This document shows, piece by piece, positions 9,498 through 18,008 of a DNA stretch of 64,000 bases. Source of the DNA: Pseudomonas sp. C2B4 (GTDB taxonomy: Bacteria > Pseudomonadota > Gammaproteobacteria > Pseudomonadales > Pseudomonadaceae); the NCBI RefSeq assembly GCF_013359695.1, contig NZ_JABFMU010000010.1, positions 62,001 to 126,000 of the forward strand. The letters run 5' to 3'. How positions within the stretch are numbered: position 1 is the first letter of the stretch; every line of letters starts with the position of its first letter. Made by a program: the position numbers and the translations under genes. The notes below the pieces were generated by a model, which saw nothing but the letters and a program-made list of their open reading frames with translations, was not told the DNA's origin and searched no databases.

Positions 9498-9773
9498 ATG
9501 AAGCACTCTGCAATTGCTGGATTGTTCATCACCGCTGCACTGTTGGCCTCGCCCGTGTTTGCGGCAGATAAAGATCTTTGTGACGCGCAAGTTCAAAAAC
9601 TGGACGACGCAATCACCACAGCCCCCGCCGTATCCGAGAATTCGATGGATAACGCCAAAACCGCGCTGGCTGATGCGAAAAAGGCCCAGGCTTCCGGCAA
9701 CGACAAGGACTGCATCGAGATCTCCGGCCAGATGCTTGAGAAAATTCAGCAGCGCAGCCCTACCAAAAAGTGA
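9498..9773 (+). CDS. Small exported protein of unknown function
   Basis: A 91-residue protein starting MKHSAIAGLFITAALLASPV with a clear signal peptide and an AFA-type cleavage site near residue 23. The mature part is short, helical and charged, with two cysteines (DLCDAQ and DCIEISG) that could form a disulfide. A good ribosome binding site (AAGGAG) precedes the ATG at 9498; an in-frame ATG six codons upstream is less likely. It is probably periplasmic. I do not recognise a named family. A hairpin terminator follows directly. Confidence 0.8.
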   Translation: MKHSAIAGLFITAALLASPVFAADKDLCDAQVQKLDDAITTAPAVSENSMDNAKTALADAKKAQASGNDKDCIEISGQMLEKIQQRSPTKK

Positions 9774-9781
9774 ACACAGGT

Positions 9782-9806
9782 AAGGCCAACCTTCGGGTTG
9801 GCCTTC
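9782..9806 (+). terminator. Hairpin terminator after the small exported protein
   Basis: AAGGCCAACC and GGTTGGCCTT pair around a TTCG-type loop. The T-run is short, but the position right after the stop codon supports a terminator. Confidence 0.7.
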
Positions 9807-9869
9807 CGGGCCACATTGACGTAGACTGTACAGGCTTGTTGCTCACCGTGATTTTCGAGCAATGAGTTC

Positions 9870-10266
9870 GGGGCCGTTTAGGATTCGACGCCGGTTGCGA
9901 AACTTTAGGTGCATGCCGAGTTGGTAACAGAACTCGTAAATCCACTGTTGCAACTACTTATAGTTGCCAATGACGAAAACTACGGCCAGGAATTCGCTCT
10001 CGCTGCGTAAGCAGCCTTAGCCCTGAGCTTCTGGTACCTTCGGGTCCAGCAATCACCAGGGGATGTCTGTAAACCCAAAGTGATTGTCATATAGAACAGA
10101 ATCGCCGTGCAGTACGTTGTGGACGAAGCGGCTAAAACTTACACAACTCGCCCAAAGCACCCTGCCCGTCGGGTCGCTGAGGGTTAACTTAATAGACACG
10201 GCTACGCATGTAGTACCGACAGCGGAGTACTGGCGGACGGGGGTTCAAATCCCCCCGGCTCCACCA
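9870..10266 (+). ncRNA. ssrA: Transfer-messenger RNA (tmRNA)
   Basis: tmRNA rescues stalled ribosomes together with SmpB. The 5' end GGGGCCG (9870-9876) pairs with CGGCTCC (10256-10262) to make the tRNA-like acceptor stem, and CCA is encoded at 10264-10266. The T arm with GGTTCAAATCC is near 10241-10252. The tag reading frame resumes at GCC 9966 and encodes ANDENYGQEFALAA before TAA at 10008-10010; the LAA end is the usual signal for ClpXP and related proteases. The RNA is followed by a perfect hairpin terminator. Confidence 0.97.
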
Positions 10267-10270
10267 ACTC

Positions 10271-10300
10271 AAAAAAAGACGTCCTAGGACGTCTTTTTTT
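10271..10300. terminator. Perfect palindromic bidirectional terminator
   Basis: A 30-base perfect palindrome made of A7, GACGTCCTAGGACGTC and T7-like ends. It can end transcription of ssrA on the plus strand and of the oxidoreductase gene on the minus strand. Confidence 0.9.
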
Positions 10301-10374
10301 ATGCCTGAAATCCAGAGGATTCAGGAACTGCTGATTGGCCTGTGAAACCCATTCTCCCTCCTGCGCTCGCACCA

Positions 10375-11511
10375 CTACCGATCGCAATAGGCCGGGAAGT
10401 CCGTGTAACCCACTTCACCACGCCGTGTGTAAAACGTTGATCGATCCGCTTCCACCAACGGCCAACCGTACTTGAGGCGCTCAACTAGATCCGGATTGGC
10501 TATATAGGGTCTGCCGAAGGCGATCAAGTCCACCAGCCCGGTGTCGAGGGCGTCCTGGGCGCCATGGCGATCGGTGAACCCGCCGCACCAGATAATTGCG
10601 CCAGGAAACACTGCCCGGACCCTGGTCAACAGCGCATGATCGAGGTGTTGCGATTTGAACTCGGCGATTTCCATGTTCGCCTCAGGCATCAGCTCGTAGA
10701 CCAGATGCAGATAGGCAACGCCCAGGCGCCCCAAACGCTCGGCGACGTATAGCAAGGTTTCCTCGGTAAGAGGGTCCGCCGGAATGCCGTTGAACTTGCC
10801 GAACGGGGACAGGCGCACGCCAACACGCCCCGGACCCAACTCACGCACCGCCGCTTCAACGACCTCCAACAGAAACCGTGCACGGTTTTCTACGCTGCCG
10901 CCTCCGTAGCAGTCGGTGCGCGTATTGAGCACCGAGTTCATGAACTGCTCGAACAGATAGCCATTGGCGCCATGGATTTCGACACCGTCAAATCCTGCCT
11001 CCCGAGCATGGACGCATTCCTGGGAAAAAGTGCCGACCAACGCCATCACCTCCTCCGTCCTCAGGCGTCTTGGTTGACCGGCAGCGATAAAGTCCAACTT
11101 GCCATCCGGACCGTGGGCAAATACCTGCGACTCAGACCTTTGCTCGGTCACACCCCAGGGGGCCTCGCCGTTGGGCATGAGCGACGGATGGGCCATCCTG
11201 CCGACGTGCCAGAGTTGCATAAATATTGTGCCGCCATTGCGGTGAACCTGATCGGTCACCAAACGCCAGCCCTGCTGCTGGGCTTCGGTATAGATGCCGG
11301 GTGTCAACGCGTAGCCGTTACTGGAGGGTGCAACGTCGGTTGCCTCGGCGACGATCAGGCCGGCACTGGCCCGCTGCCCGTAGTAGGTGGCCATCAACTC
11401 GTTCGGGATGTCACCCTCGGATGTCCGCGTGCGCGTCATGGGTGCCATGACAATACGGTTCTTCAGCAGCACGGTGCCGCCAACCAATTGAGAATCAAAC
11501 AGGTCTATCAT
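10375..11511 (-). CDS. NADH:flavin oxidoreductase (Old Yellow Enzyme family alkene reductase)
   Basis: An FMN-dependent ene-reductase of 378 residues, related to NemA and xenobiotic reductases, which reduces activated C=C bonds or nitro groups with NAD(P)H. It starts MIDLFDSQLVGGTVLLKNRI, with the substrate-binding region MAPMTRTRT and the FMN and active-site blocks QLWHVGRMAHP, DGVEIHGANGYL and the C-terminal FGRPYIANPDLVERL. The frame is open 21 codons further, but GGAAGG lies just before the ATG at 11511, so that start is chosen. It is divergent from an HxlR-type regulator, a frequent arrangement for such enzymes. Confidence 0.92.
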   Translation of the reverse strand: MIDLFDSQLVGGTVLLKNRIVMAPMTRTRTSEGDIPNELMATYYGQRASAGLIVAEATDVAPSSNGYALTPGIYTEAQQQGWRLVTDQVHRNGGTIFMQLWHVGRMAHPSLMPNGEAPWGVTEQRSESQVFAHGPDGKLDFIAAGQPRRLRTEEVMALVGTFSQECVHAREAGFDGVEIHGANGYLFEQFMNSVLNTRTDCYGGGSVENRARFLLEVVEAAVRELGPGRVGVRLSPFGKFNGIPADPLTEETLLYVAERLGRLGVAYLHLVYELMPEANMEIAEFKSQHLDHALLTRVRAVFPGAIIWCGGFTDRHGAQDALDTGLVDLIAFGRPYIANPDLVERLKYGWPLVEADRSTFYTRRGEVGYTDFPAYCDR

Positions 11512-11602
11512 GGGCTTTCCTTCCGGTCGGTTTTTATCGGTAGGAAAAGCGTACTTTTCGATAATCGTCACCATCTACACACCGTTTTGTCAGTGGTTGC
11601 AC

Positions 11603-11980
11603 ATGAAGACAATCAATAGACTGCCGGGCTTGCCGATCGAGCGCACGCTGGCTGTCCTCTCCGGGCGTTGGAAGGGAGTCATCCTGCATGTGCTGCTGGA
11701 CGGCCCGCACCGCACCTGCGATCTGGAGCAGCGCATTGCAGGCATTTCACAGAAAGTATTGATCGAGCAACTGCGAGCGCTCGAGGAACATGGAGTCGTG
11801 AGCCGACAACCCAGCGCCGAGGATCGGCAGGGGATCGAATACCTGCTCACTCCGCTTGGCGCCAGCTTGGGGCCGATCCTGGAGTCGCTGATCGAATGGG
11901 GAGTCCATCACGCCACGGAGCTCGACGAGGTCCATAGGCTGCTGCCATGCGATGCCGTCGTTCGGGATCGCACGAGCTGA
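11603..11980 (+). CDS. HxlR-family transcriptional regulator
   Basis: A 125-residue winged-helix regulator, the usual HxlR size. The family signature is seen in LPIERTLAVLSGRWKGVIL and in GISQKVLIEQLRALEEHGVV, followed by the wing (IEYLLTPLGASLGPIL). Members of this family often sense aldehydes or quinones through an N-terminal cysteine; here the residue before PIER is leucine, so a cysteine-based switch at that place is absent. It probably controls the divergent Old Yellow Enzyme gene. The start at 11603 is chosen by homology; no clear ribosome binding site is present. Confidence 0.85.
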   Translation: MKTINRLPGLPIERTLAVLSGRWKGVILHVLLDGPHRTCDLEQRIAGISQKVLIEQLRALEEHGVVSRQPSAEDRQGIEYLLTPLGASLGPILESLIEWGVHHATELDEVHRLLPCDAVVRDRTS

Positions 11981-11994
11981 CGCGTTGTTTGCCC

Positions 11995-12714
11995 TCAACT
12001 CAACCGAAAATCACTCAAGTCAATCGACACCATCAGGCGCTCCCGCAACGGCTGCAGATCCGCTCCCCGCAAATAGGCCCGACGCTGACTCGGGAAACGA
12101 AATCCTTGCGCCTCTACATACTCACCGACGTATTGCGCGGCAGCGAATCCGCCTGCCACGTCAACGTGGTAGTCGTGACGGTGCAAAAGGAAATCATCTG
12201 CGAAATAGAAATCCTGGAAGCGGCTGTGGCTGGCGATGTCATCCGGGAATGCCACCCGCAGTCCGCGCCAGATCTCCCCGCCTTCCTGCCAGGGCGCGAT
12301 TTCACTGACACTGACCCCCTGCATCGCCATGAAAAACGGCGTGGTCAGGTAGGTCCACATGGCGTAGCCGCTGAAGTAGGCGCGATGCAGGGGATCCCAC
12401 GGCGTTTCCATCACATGGCCGGCGAATGACTCACGAGGGTTCGAACGTTCACGGACGATTTCGCCCTGAGTGGTTTCGATGGCGATGTAGTCGGCCCTGA
12501 ACGCCGTACGCCAGTCGGGCTTGCCGAACGGGGTCACCGAGGCGCGTTGCTGGTGCAGGCTGACAGTCATTTCCCGGGGCACGGTGTCTTGTGACACGCT
12601 CTTGATCCCCCACAACTCGCCGCCCGTCACGATGGTGGCCTTGAGTGAAGTGAAACTGTTCCAGCGCTCCAGGCCACCGTGGGCATCGAGCACTTTTTGC
12701 AGCAGTTCGATCAT
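11995..12714 (-). CDS. Conserved protein of unknown function
   Basis: A 239-residue soluble protein without signal peptide or membrane segment. It starts MIELLQKVLDAHGGLERWNS and is rich in aromatic residues and arginine. The strand-rich pattern (DYIAIETTQGEIVRER, FQDFYFADDFLLHRHDYHVD) suggests a LolA-like beta fold, but this is only an impression. A GGAG sequence precedes the ATG at 12714; the longer open frame runs through a REP element and is rejected. It lies 14 bases from the end of the convergent HxlR gene and shares direction with the crotonase-like gene upstream. Confidence 0.7.
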   Translation of the reverse strand: MIELLQKVLDAHGGLERWNSFTSLKATIVTGGELWGIKSVSQDTVPREMTVSLHQQRASVTPFGKPDWRTAFRADYIAIETTQGEIVRERSNPRESFAGHVMETPWDPLHRAYFSGYAMWTYLTTPFFMAMQGVSVSEIAPWQEGGEIWRGLRVAFPDDIASHSRFQDFYFADDFLLHRHDYHVDVAGGFAAAQYVGEYVEAQGFRFPSQRRAYLRGADLQPLRERLMVSIDLSDFRLS

Positions 12715-12737
12715 GGTTCGTACTCCGCAATGCTTTG

Positions 12738-12840
12738 TGTAGGAGCGAGCCTGCTCGCGAAAAATCTGAGGGTGCCTCGGAACATCTGATTTAACGCGTT
12801 TTCGTTCACGACCATCGCGAGCTCGCTCCTGCAGGGGCAC
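12738..12840. repeat. REP pair (inverted)
   Basis: A unit with GAGCGAGCCTGCTCGC at 12743-12758 faces an inverted, diverged unit near 12814-12835. It separates the unknown gene from the exported crotonase-like gene. Confidence 0.8.
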
Positions 12841-12844
12841 CACC

Positions 12845-13795
12845 TTACTTCGACGGCTCACCCAACATACCCGTGTAATGGGCCAAGCGCTTCTCGACAT
12901 CCGCCTTTTTCTGCAGGCCCAGCTCCATCAACTGCTTGATCCGCGCCTGTGCCGCCGGACGTTGCACCGAACCGATAAAGCCTTCCCACTCGCTGGCGAT
13001 GGCTTCGTTGGGCGGCAGGCTGGCGGCGTCGACCAGGCGCTTGATGTCGGCAATTGATTGCTTGTCGAACCGGGCGATGCGCCGGGCCATGGTGTCGACG
13101 AACTTGTCGAGCTCAGCGTCCGGCAGCGCGCGGTTGACGTAACCATAGCGCTCGGCGAGTTCGCCATTGATATCGTTGCCGGTCAGCAGCACTTCCAGCG
13201 CCCGTCCACGGCCCATCAGTCGCGGCAGGCGCGCCATGGGGCCACCTCCGGGCACCAGGGCGGCACCGATTTCCCATTGCGACAGGATGGCTTTCTCGCG
13301 ACTGGCAAAGCGCATGTCGCTAGCCAACGCCAGTTCGCTGCCGACGCCAGTGGCACGACCGCGAATCGACACGATCGAGACCACCGGTGCCTTGCTCAGC
13401 CGCACCAGCATATCGGGCAACGGTGGCAATCCGGTCGGGCCGTTGGGCAGGCTGGTGGTTTCAGTCAGGGCCGGCACGAAGTCGTAATGGGTCAAAAAGA
13501 AATCCGGCACGTCGCTGTCGAACACCACGACCACCAGTTTCGGATCGGACTCGATGGCGGTGACCACCTCGTTCAACTGCGGCATGGTTTCCGGACCGTA
13601 GATGTTGTACGGCGGGTTATGGAAGGTCACCCGCCAGTATTCGGGCGTGACCCGCGTGAGCTTGATTTCCTGTTTGACCGTGCTGGTGGAGGATGCCTTG
13701 TCGGCGCTTGAAGGGGTTGTCTCGCCAGCGAGTGCCGCATCCGTCATCGCCGTGCTGGCGAAAATCAGTGCAGCCGTGAGCAACTGAAGCCTCAT
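12845..13795 (-). CDS. Exported enoyl-CoA hydratase/isomerase-like (crotonase fold) protein
   Basis: A 316-residue protein with a crotonase fold: the oxyanion-hole region GRATGVGSELALASDMRFAS, then WEIGAALVPGGGPMARLPR with a glutamate at the usual catalytic region, and RALEVLLTGNDI. Unusually it begins with a convincing signal peptide (MRLQLLTAALIFASTAMTDA, cleavage after ALA), so the product should be periplasmic, where CoA esters are not expected. GGAGAA precedes the ATG at 13795. The function is unknown; it may act on something other than CoA thioesters, or be a non-catalytic relative. Confidence 0.82.
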   Translation of the reverse strand: MRLQLLTAALIFASTAMTDAALAGETTPSSADKASSTSTVKQEIKLTRVTPEYWRVTFHNPPYNIYGPETMPQLNEVVTAIESDPKLVVVVFDSDVPDFFLTHYDFVPALTETTSLPNGPTGLPPLPDMLVRLSKAPVVSIVSIRGRATGVGSELALASDMRFASREKAILSQWEIGAALVPGGGPMARLPRLMGRGRALEVLLTGNDINGELAERYGYVNRALPDAELDKFVDTMARRIARFDKQSIADIKRLVDAASLPPNEAIASEWEGFIGSVQRPAAQARIKQLMELGLQKKADVEKRLAHYTGMLGEPSK

Positions 13796-14136
13796 GGGAA
13801 CTTCTCCAGAGAATTGCCTGATGGCATGTGGAGTCCCGTTGAGCAGTCGTGACGGTCTGCCTGTTGCGCGGAGCGTGAACATTCACGCGCCGTGCTCGGT
13901 CCCTTTGCGGGTCAACACATAGTGAGTGCGCACTGCGCCGCAAAGCGGCCAGGCACGGTCGGAGGTATCGATTGGCGTCAACATGAGTTGGAGGCCCGGG
14001 ACGAATGGTCTTCGGCGGCAGCTCCGACCGTTCAAGCGTAGCAGCGCAAAACGGGCTCACATGACCTGTCATCGGATGAGATCACACCCGACATGTAACG
14101 ACACTGGCGAGGATCGCCAGTGTCTTCAGGGGTGTT
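13796..14136. other. Intergenic region with no gene seen
   Basis: About 340 bases between the crotonase-like gene and the end of pelG. It should hold the promoter of the crotonase-like gene. Apart from the hairpin at 14100-14124 I see no clear feature. Confidence 0.5.
14100..14124 (-). terminator. Hairpin after pelG
   Basis: GACACTGGCGA pairs with TCGCCAGTGTC around a three-base loop, 12 bases after the pelG stop codon. The T-run is poor, so it may be a weak terminator or a 3' end stabiliser of the pel message. Confidence 0.55.
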
Positions 14137-15507
14137 TCAGCGCGACAACATGAAGGTGTCGTACTCGAGGTCTTCCAGCGCCGTGGACAACCGGTGCAAC
14201 CCCAGCAACACGCAAACCAGCAGCGACAGGGTGAAGCCGTAGCCGAAGAAGCTTGGCCCCAGGTGCATGCTGAGCAGCGTCAATCCGGCGTTCAACACCG
14301 CAAAAATCACGCACAGTTCCAGCACCACGGCACGCTTGTCGAGGTAGAAAAACACGTTGAGCAAAGCCATGAAGACCACCTGAATGCTCACGCCGATCAG
14401 GTCGATGTAGAACAGCGGCAAGTAGTAACTGGAGATGCCCAGCCAATCCAGCAAGCGCGGGGCGAACAGGAACAGCAGCACCACCGTCAGCCCCTGCACC
14501 TTGCAGATTTCCAGAAGGCCCTGACGGATCGACAAGGTCATTTCGGTTTTCAGCGAACTGATGTGCTGCAGGGTTTCACCCTCGCGGATCGCCCGGAACA
14601 AACGGTCATACCACTCGGCGAAATCGGTTTCGATGCGCACCAGGAAGACCGCCATGCCGGGAATGATCGCCAGGTATGCCAGGAAGATCGGCAGGTCATA
14701 CAGGATCGAAGCGCGCAGCGGACCGATGACGATGTTCGAGGTGCCGGAGTTGAACCAGAACAGGAATTTGTCGATCCAGATGCCCAGGTTGTAGAAGAGC
14801 CCGGTGGCCAGCAGGCTGACGAAGACCTGACGACCCTGGAGGAAGTCAAAGGCGATCAGCTTCTCGGCGCGGTACTCGCGCAGGATGTCGTAGAGAAACA
14901 GGAACAGCAGCGTGCTGTGGCCGATCAACAACGCCAGTAGCAGGCCGGCGATCCCCAGAAAGGTCAGCAGATAGGCACTGATGACCATCAGTGTGTAGCC
15001 CGCCAGCATCACCAGCAGAATGCGGTTGTAGGCCTTCATCCCCGACAGGAAGATGATCACCATCCACAGGTTGCACAGCACCACGAAGTTCGACAGCACC
15101 AGCAGTCGGTAGATCAACGACTGATCGAACAAAGTCGCCAACACGACGATACCCAGTACCCCGGCACCGACAGTGACCATCAGCAGCACGCCCAACAGGT
15201 TGGGCAGGATCTGCTCGTACTTGTGTTCGAACAGTCGGTCGGAAACGAACCGGGTGAAGAACAGTTGCAAGCCGCCCGTGAGGATCAGCGAACTGGCCAT
15301 CAGGTAGGTCACCGTCACCAGAAACTGCCCGACCAGGGTATTGGGCACGACACGGCTCAGGCTGATGATGCCCACCAGCATCACGCTGATGATCGACAGC
15401 ACCCAGGGCCCGGAGCTGATCAACCCGGCATAGACATAAGCGTGCAAGGTCGCGGTGTAGGAATCGCGCGACAAGATCTTGCGAAGTTCGAAGCCAATCC
15501 CGGCCAT
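14137..15507 (-). CDS. pelG: Pel polysaccharide inner-membrane export protein PelG
   Basis: A polytopic inner-membrane protein of 456 residues with about 12 hydrophobic segments, thought to form the synthase and translocation complex with PelD, PelE and PelF that moves Pel across the inner membrane. The family start MAGIGFELRKILSRDSY is clear, and the flippase-like helices run through the whole protein. It follows pelF directly, with the pelF stop next to its start. It is the last gene of the operon. Confidence 0.96.
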   Translation of the reverse strand: MAGIGFELRKILSRDSYTATLHAYVYAGLISSGPWVLSIISVMLVGIISLSRVVPNTLVGQFLVTVTYLMASSLILTGGLQLFFTRFVSDRLFEHKYEQILPNLLGVLLMVTVGAGVLGIVVLATLFDQSLIYRLLVLSNFVVLCNLWMVIIFLSGMKAYNRILLVMLAGYTLMVISAYLLTFLGIAGLLLALLIGHSTLLFLFLYDILREYRAEKLIAFDFLQGRQVFVSLLATGLFYNLGIWIDKFLFWFNSGTSNIVIGPLRASILYDLPIFLAYLAIIPGMAVFLVRIETDFAEWYDRLFRAIREGETLQHISSLKTEMTLSIRQGLLEICKVQGLTVVLLFLFAPRLLDWLGISSYYLPLFYIDLIGVSIQVVFMALLNVFFYLDKRAVVLELCVIFAVLNAGLTLLSMHLGPSFFGYGFTLSLLVCVLLGLHRLSTALEDLEYDTFMLSR

Positions 15508-17022
15508 TTAACTGTTCTCCATGGCGGCTTGATACAAGTCGCGATAACGCTGCAGCATCAAGGCTTCGGTGTAGTAACGGGTGACCCGCAGCAAGCCGCT
15601 GGCCTGGGCCGCCTGCCAGCGTTGCGGGCTGCGCAGCAGTTCGAGGATCGCCACGCTGGTGGCTTGCGGATCGGCAATCGCCACCACTTTGCCGGCCAGG
15701 CCCAGGTCGCGGTCTTCGGCACTACCGCCTTCGATCAACTCGCGGCACGATCCCACATCGCTGCTGACCACCGGCGTACCGGCGGCCCAGGCTTCGAGAA
15801 TCACCAGCGGTTGCGCCTCGCTGATCGAGGTCAGCACCATCAGGCCCAGTTTCGGCAAGATCTCCTGGATACGCTGGAAGCCCAGGAAATGCACCTTGCC
15901 CTCCAGCCCCAGACTGGCCATCAGGCTGCGGCATTCGCTGACGTATTCGGGGTCCTCCTCTTCCGGGCCGACGATCCAGCCTTCGACCTGCGGCATGGCG
16001 CTGATCACGCCGCGCATGGCCCGCAGAAAAGTCTTCACGTCCTTGATCGGCACCACACGCCCGATCAGACCCACCACCGGCGCAATGCCGGGAGCACGGG
16101 ATTCGAGCGCCGAGGTCCACTGCGGCAGGTCGATGCCGTTGGGAATGACCCGGGTGCGGACCGAATCGGCGCCGTCCTTGATTTGCCGCTGACGGTTACC
16201 GTCGTACAACGAAATGATGCTGTCGGCGCTGTTGTAGGTCAGCTGACCGATGCGTTCGAAGAAGCGCACCCACAGGGTTCGGATATAACCCGAACCGGCG
16301 TCGAGGCTGCGGTTGAGCGCCTGGCCGGAACTCTCGGCAATCCACGTGGCCTGGGCCAGGTCGATCTTGCGCTCCTTGGTGTAGATCCCGTGTTCGCTGA
16401 GCAGATAGGTGCAATTCCAGCGTTGCTTGAGGATGCAACCCAACAGCCCGGCGTAGCCGGTGGAAATCGAATGCAGCACCCGCGCCCGTGGCATGCGGCG
16501 CGACGACTCGGCGAGCATCAGCAACGGCGACTGCATCGAGCGCAGGGTCCAGAAATAGTTGATGAACGACGGGTCGGCGCAATGCAGGCGATAACCTTCG
16601 CTCAACGCTTCCCAACTGGCGCGGCTGCGCAGCACGTCGTCCAGGGTCATGCGGCCTTGCGCGATGCAGTCGAGCAGGCTTTCACCCAGCGCCGGCTCCG
16701 GCGCGTCCGGGTGATGCAGGAAGCGATACAAATCCTGCAACTGCTGCAAATCCGCGTCCCGTGGCGTGCCCCGGGCGTCGGCCGGACGCGTGGCATCTTC
16801 GAGAAAGACTTCTTCGATGTGCAGCACGTTCGACGGTACTTGATAGCGACGCTCCCCATACGCCGAGCGCTGCCCGCCGATGAACATCACCGAGAAGGTC
16901 AGTTCCGGCAGGCCAAGGATCATCTGGTGAATCCAGCTCGACACACCGCCGCGCACATACGGCCAGGTGCCTTCGAGCAACAGGCAGATGTCGGCCATCG
17001 GCGCCTCTTCCTTGTGGCTCAT
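15508..17022 (-). CDS. pelF: Pel glycosyltransferase PelF
   Basis: A cytoplasmic GT4-family glycosyltransferase of 504 residues that polymerises Pel from UDP-sugars, probably UDP-GalNAc. The N-terminal Rossmann domain carries LLEGTWPYVRGGVSSW near residues 15-30. The nucleotide-sugar domain has the EX7E pair E402 and E410 in SISEAQPLVILEAW. A second ATG eight codons in is possible. It overlaps pelE by four bases. Confidence 0.96.
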   Translation of the reverse strand: MSHKEEAPMADICLLLEGTWPYVRGGVSSWIHQMILGLPELTFSVMFIGGQRSAYGERRYQVPSNVLHIEEVFLEDATRPADARGTPRDADLQQLQDLYRFLHHPDAPEPALGESLLDCIAQGRMTLDDVLRSRASWEALSEGYRLHCADPSFINYFWTLRSMQSPLLMLAESSRRMPRARVLHSISTGYAGLLGCILKQRWNCTYLLSEHGIYTKERKIDLAQATWIAESSGQALNRSLDAGSGYIRTLWVRFFERIGQLTYNSADSIISLYDGNRQRQIKDGADSVRTRVIPNGIDLPQWTSALESRAPGIAPVVGLIGRVVPIKDVKTFLRAMRGVISAMPQVEGWIVGPEEEDPEYVSECRSLMASLGLEGKVHFLGFQRIQEILPKLGLMVLTSISEAQPLVILEAWAAGTPVVSSDVGSCRELIEGGSAEDRDLGLAGKVVAIADPQATSVAILELLRSPQRWQAAQASGLLRVTRYYTEALMLQRYRDLYQAAMENS

Positions 17023-18008
17023 GTCCAGCTCCTTACCAGATCAGCGAAGGGTGGCCGCTGACGGGTCTTCTCCGGAAGGCTGGAGAGCAATCCGGGGATT
17101 TCGTGGTAACGACCGGCCTCGAAGGCCAGTTCGGCATGGAACGGCAGGATCTGCGCCGAGCCCATGCCGTTTTCCTGGGCCTTGGTCAGCAGCACTTCGG
17201 CGCGTTCGACATCACCACGCTCCAGGGCGATACGCCCGGCCAGCAGAAACAGTTCGCCGCCCTCGCCTGCCGCCAGGCCTTGCTCGGCATGTTCGTTGGC
17301 CTGATTGAGCACGTGTTCGAGCACGCTGCCTTGCGCCAGGCCCAGATAGGCCAGCTCCCAATACCAGCGCGCCAGCGTGCCATGCAGTACACCGGCGGCC
17401 TTGGTCGTGGCGCCGTGCAATTGGCCAAGAGCGATCTGGATGCGCAGGTTGATGTCGCTTTCCTGTTTGTCGAGCATCGAGTACGCCAGCAACCGCACGT
17501 CGTCGCTCGGATCGCCCAGCGCCAGTTTGAGGATCGGCACCGCTTCCTTGCCCGGCATGCGCTTGGTGGCCAGCAACGCCGCCAGGCGCTGGTCGGGATC
17601 GGAGGCATGACGCAGTACGTCCTGCAAACCGCCATCGGCAAAGATCGGCGTGCGCGAATGCAGCTGTGCCCGGTACGGCAGGCTCGGAATGCCGACCGCC
17701 TGCCAGGCCTGCTTGTCGCGCTTGCGGGGCAGGTACAGCGCCGGGAAGATCGCCGCGACCACGCCCACCGCACCCAGCACCGGCACAAAGAACGCCAGGC
17801 TGAAAATGAACAGCGGGCTCCACGGCAGCGGAGAACGATAACGCGCCGGCAACAGCAGCCACACCGCACCGCACAACATCGCGCAGGCCAGGCCATGGCT
17901 GAAGGTGAACACCAGCAATTGTTGCAACTCGGGCAAGTCGGCCCACAAGCTGGTCCAACTGCCCGCCTCTAACAACAAGGCTCCGCTAAACAGCCACTTG
18001 CTGATCAT
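17019..18008 (-). CDS. pelE: Pel biosynthesis inner-membrane protein PelE
   Basis: A 329-residue inner-membrane protein with two hydrophobic segments near residues 30-55 and 60-90 (FTFSHGLACAMLCGAVWLLL and the following one). A cytoplasmic helical-repeat part with TPR-like character fills the C-terminal two thirds. In Pseudomonas it joins PelD and PelG in the synthase complex. It overlaps pelF by four bases and pelD by 23 bases, which shows tight coupling. Confidence 0.93.
   Translation of the reverse strand: MISKWLFSGALLLEAGSWTSLWADLPELQQLLVFTFSHGLACAMLCGAVWLLLPARYRSPLPWSPLFIFSLAFFVPVLGAVGVVAAIFPALYLPRKRDKQAWQAVGIPSLPYRAQLHSRTPIFADGGLQDVLRHASDPDQRLAALLATKRMPGKEAVPILKLALGDPSDDVRLLAYSMLDKQESDINLRIQIALGQLHGATTKAAGVLHGTLARWYWELAYLGLAQGSVLEHVLNQANEHAEQGLAAGEGGELFLLAGRIALERGDVERAEVLLTKAQENGMGSAQILPFHAELAFEAGRYHEIPGLLSSLPEKTRQRPPFADLVRSWT

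Noticed and set aside
9760..9945. Minus-strand 61-codon frame
   Set aside because: It overlaps the terminator and the 5' part of tmRNA.
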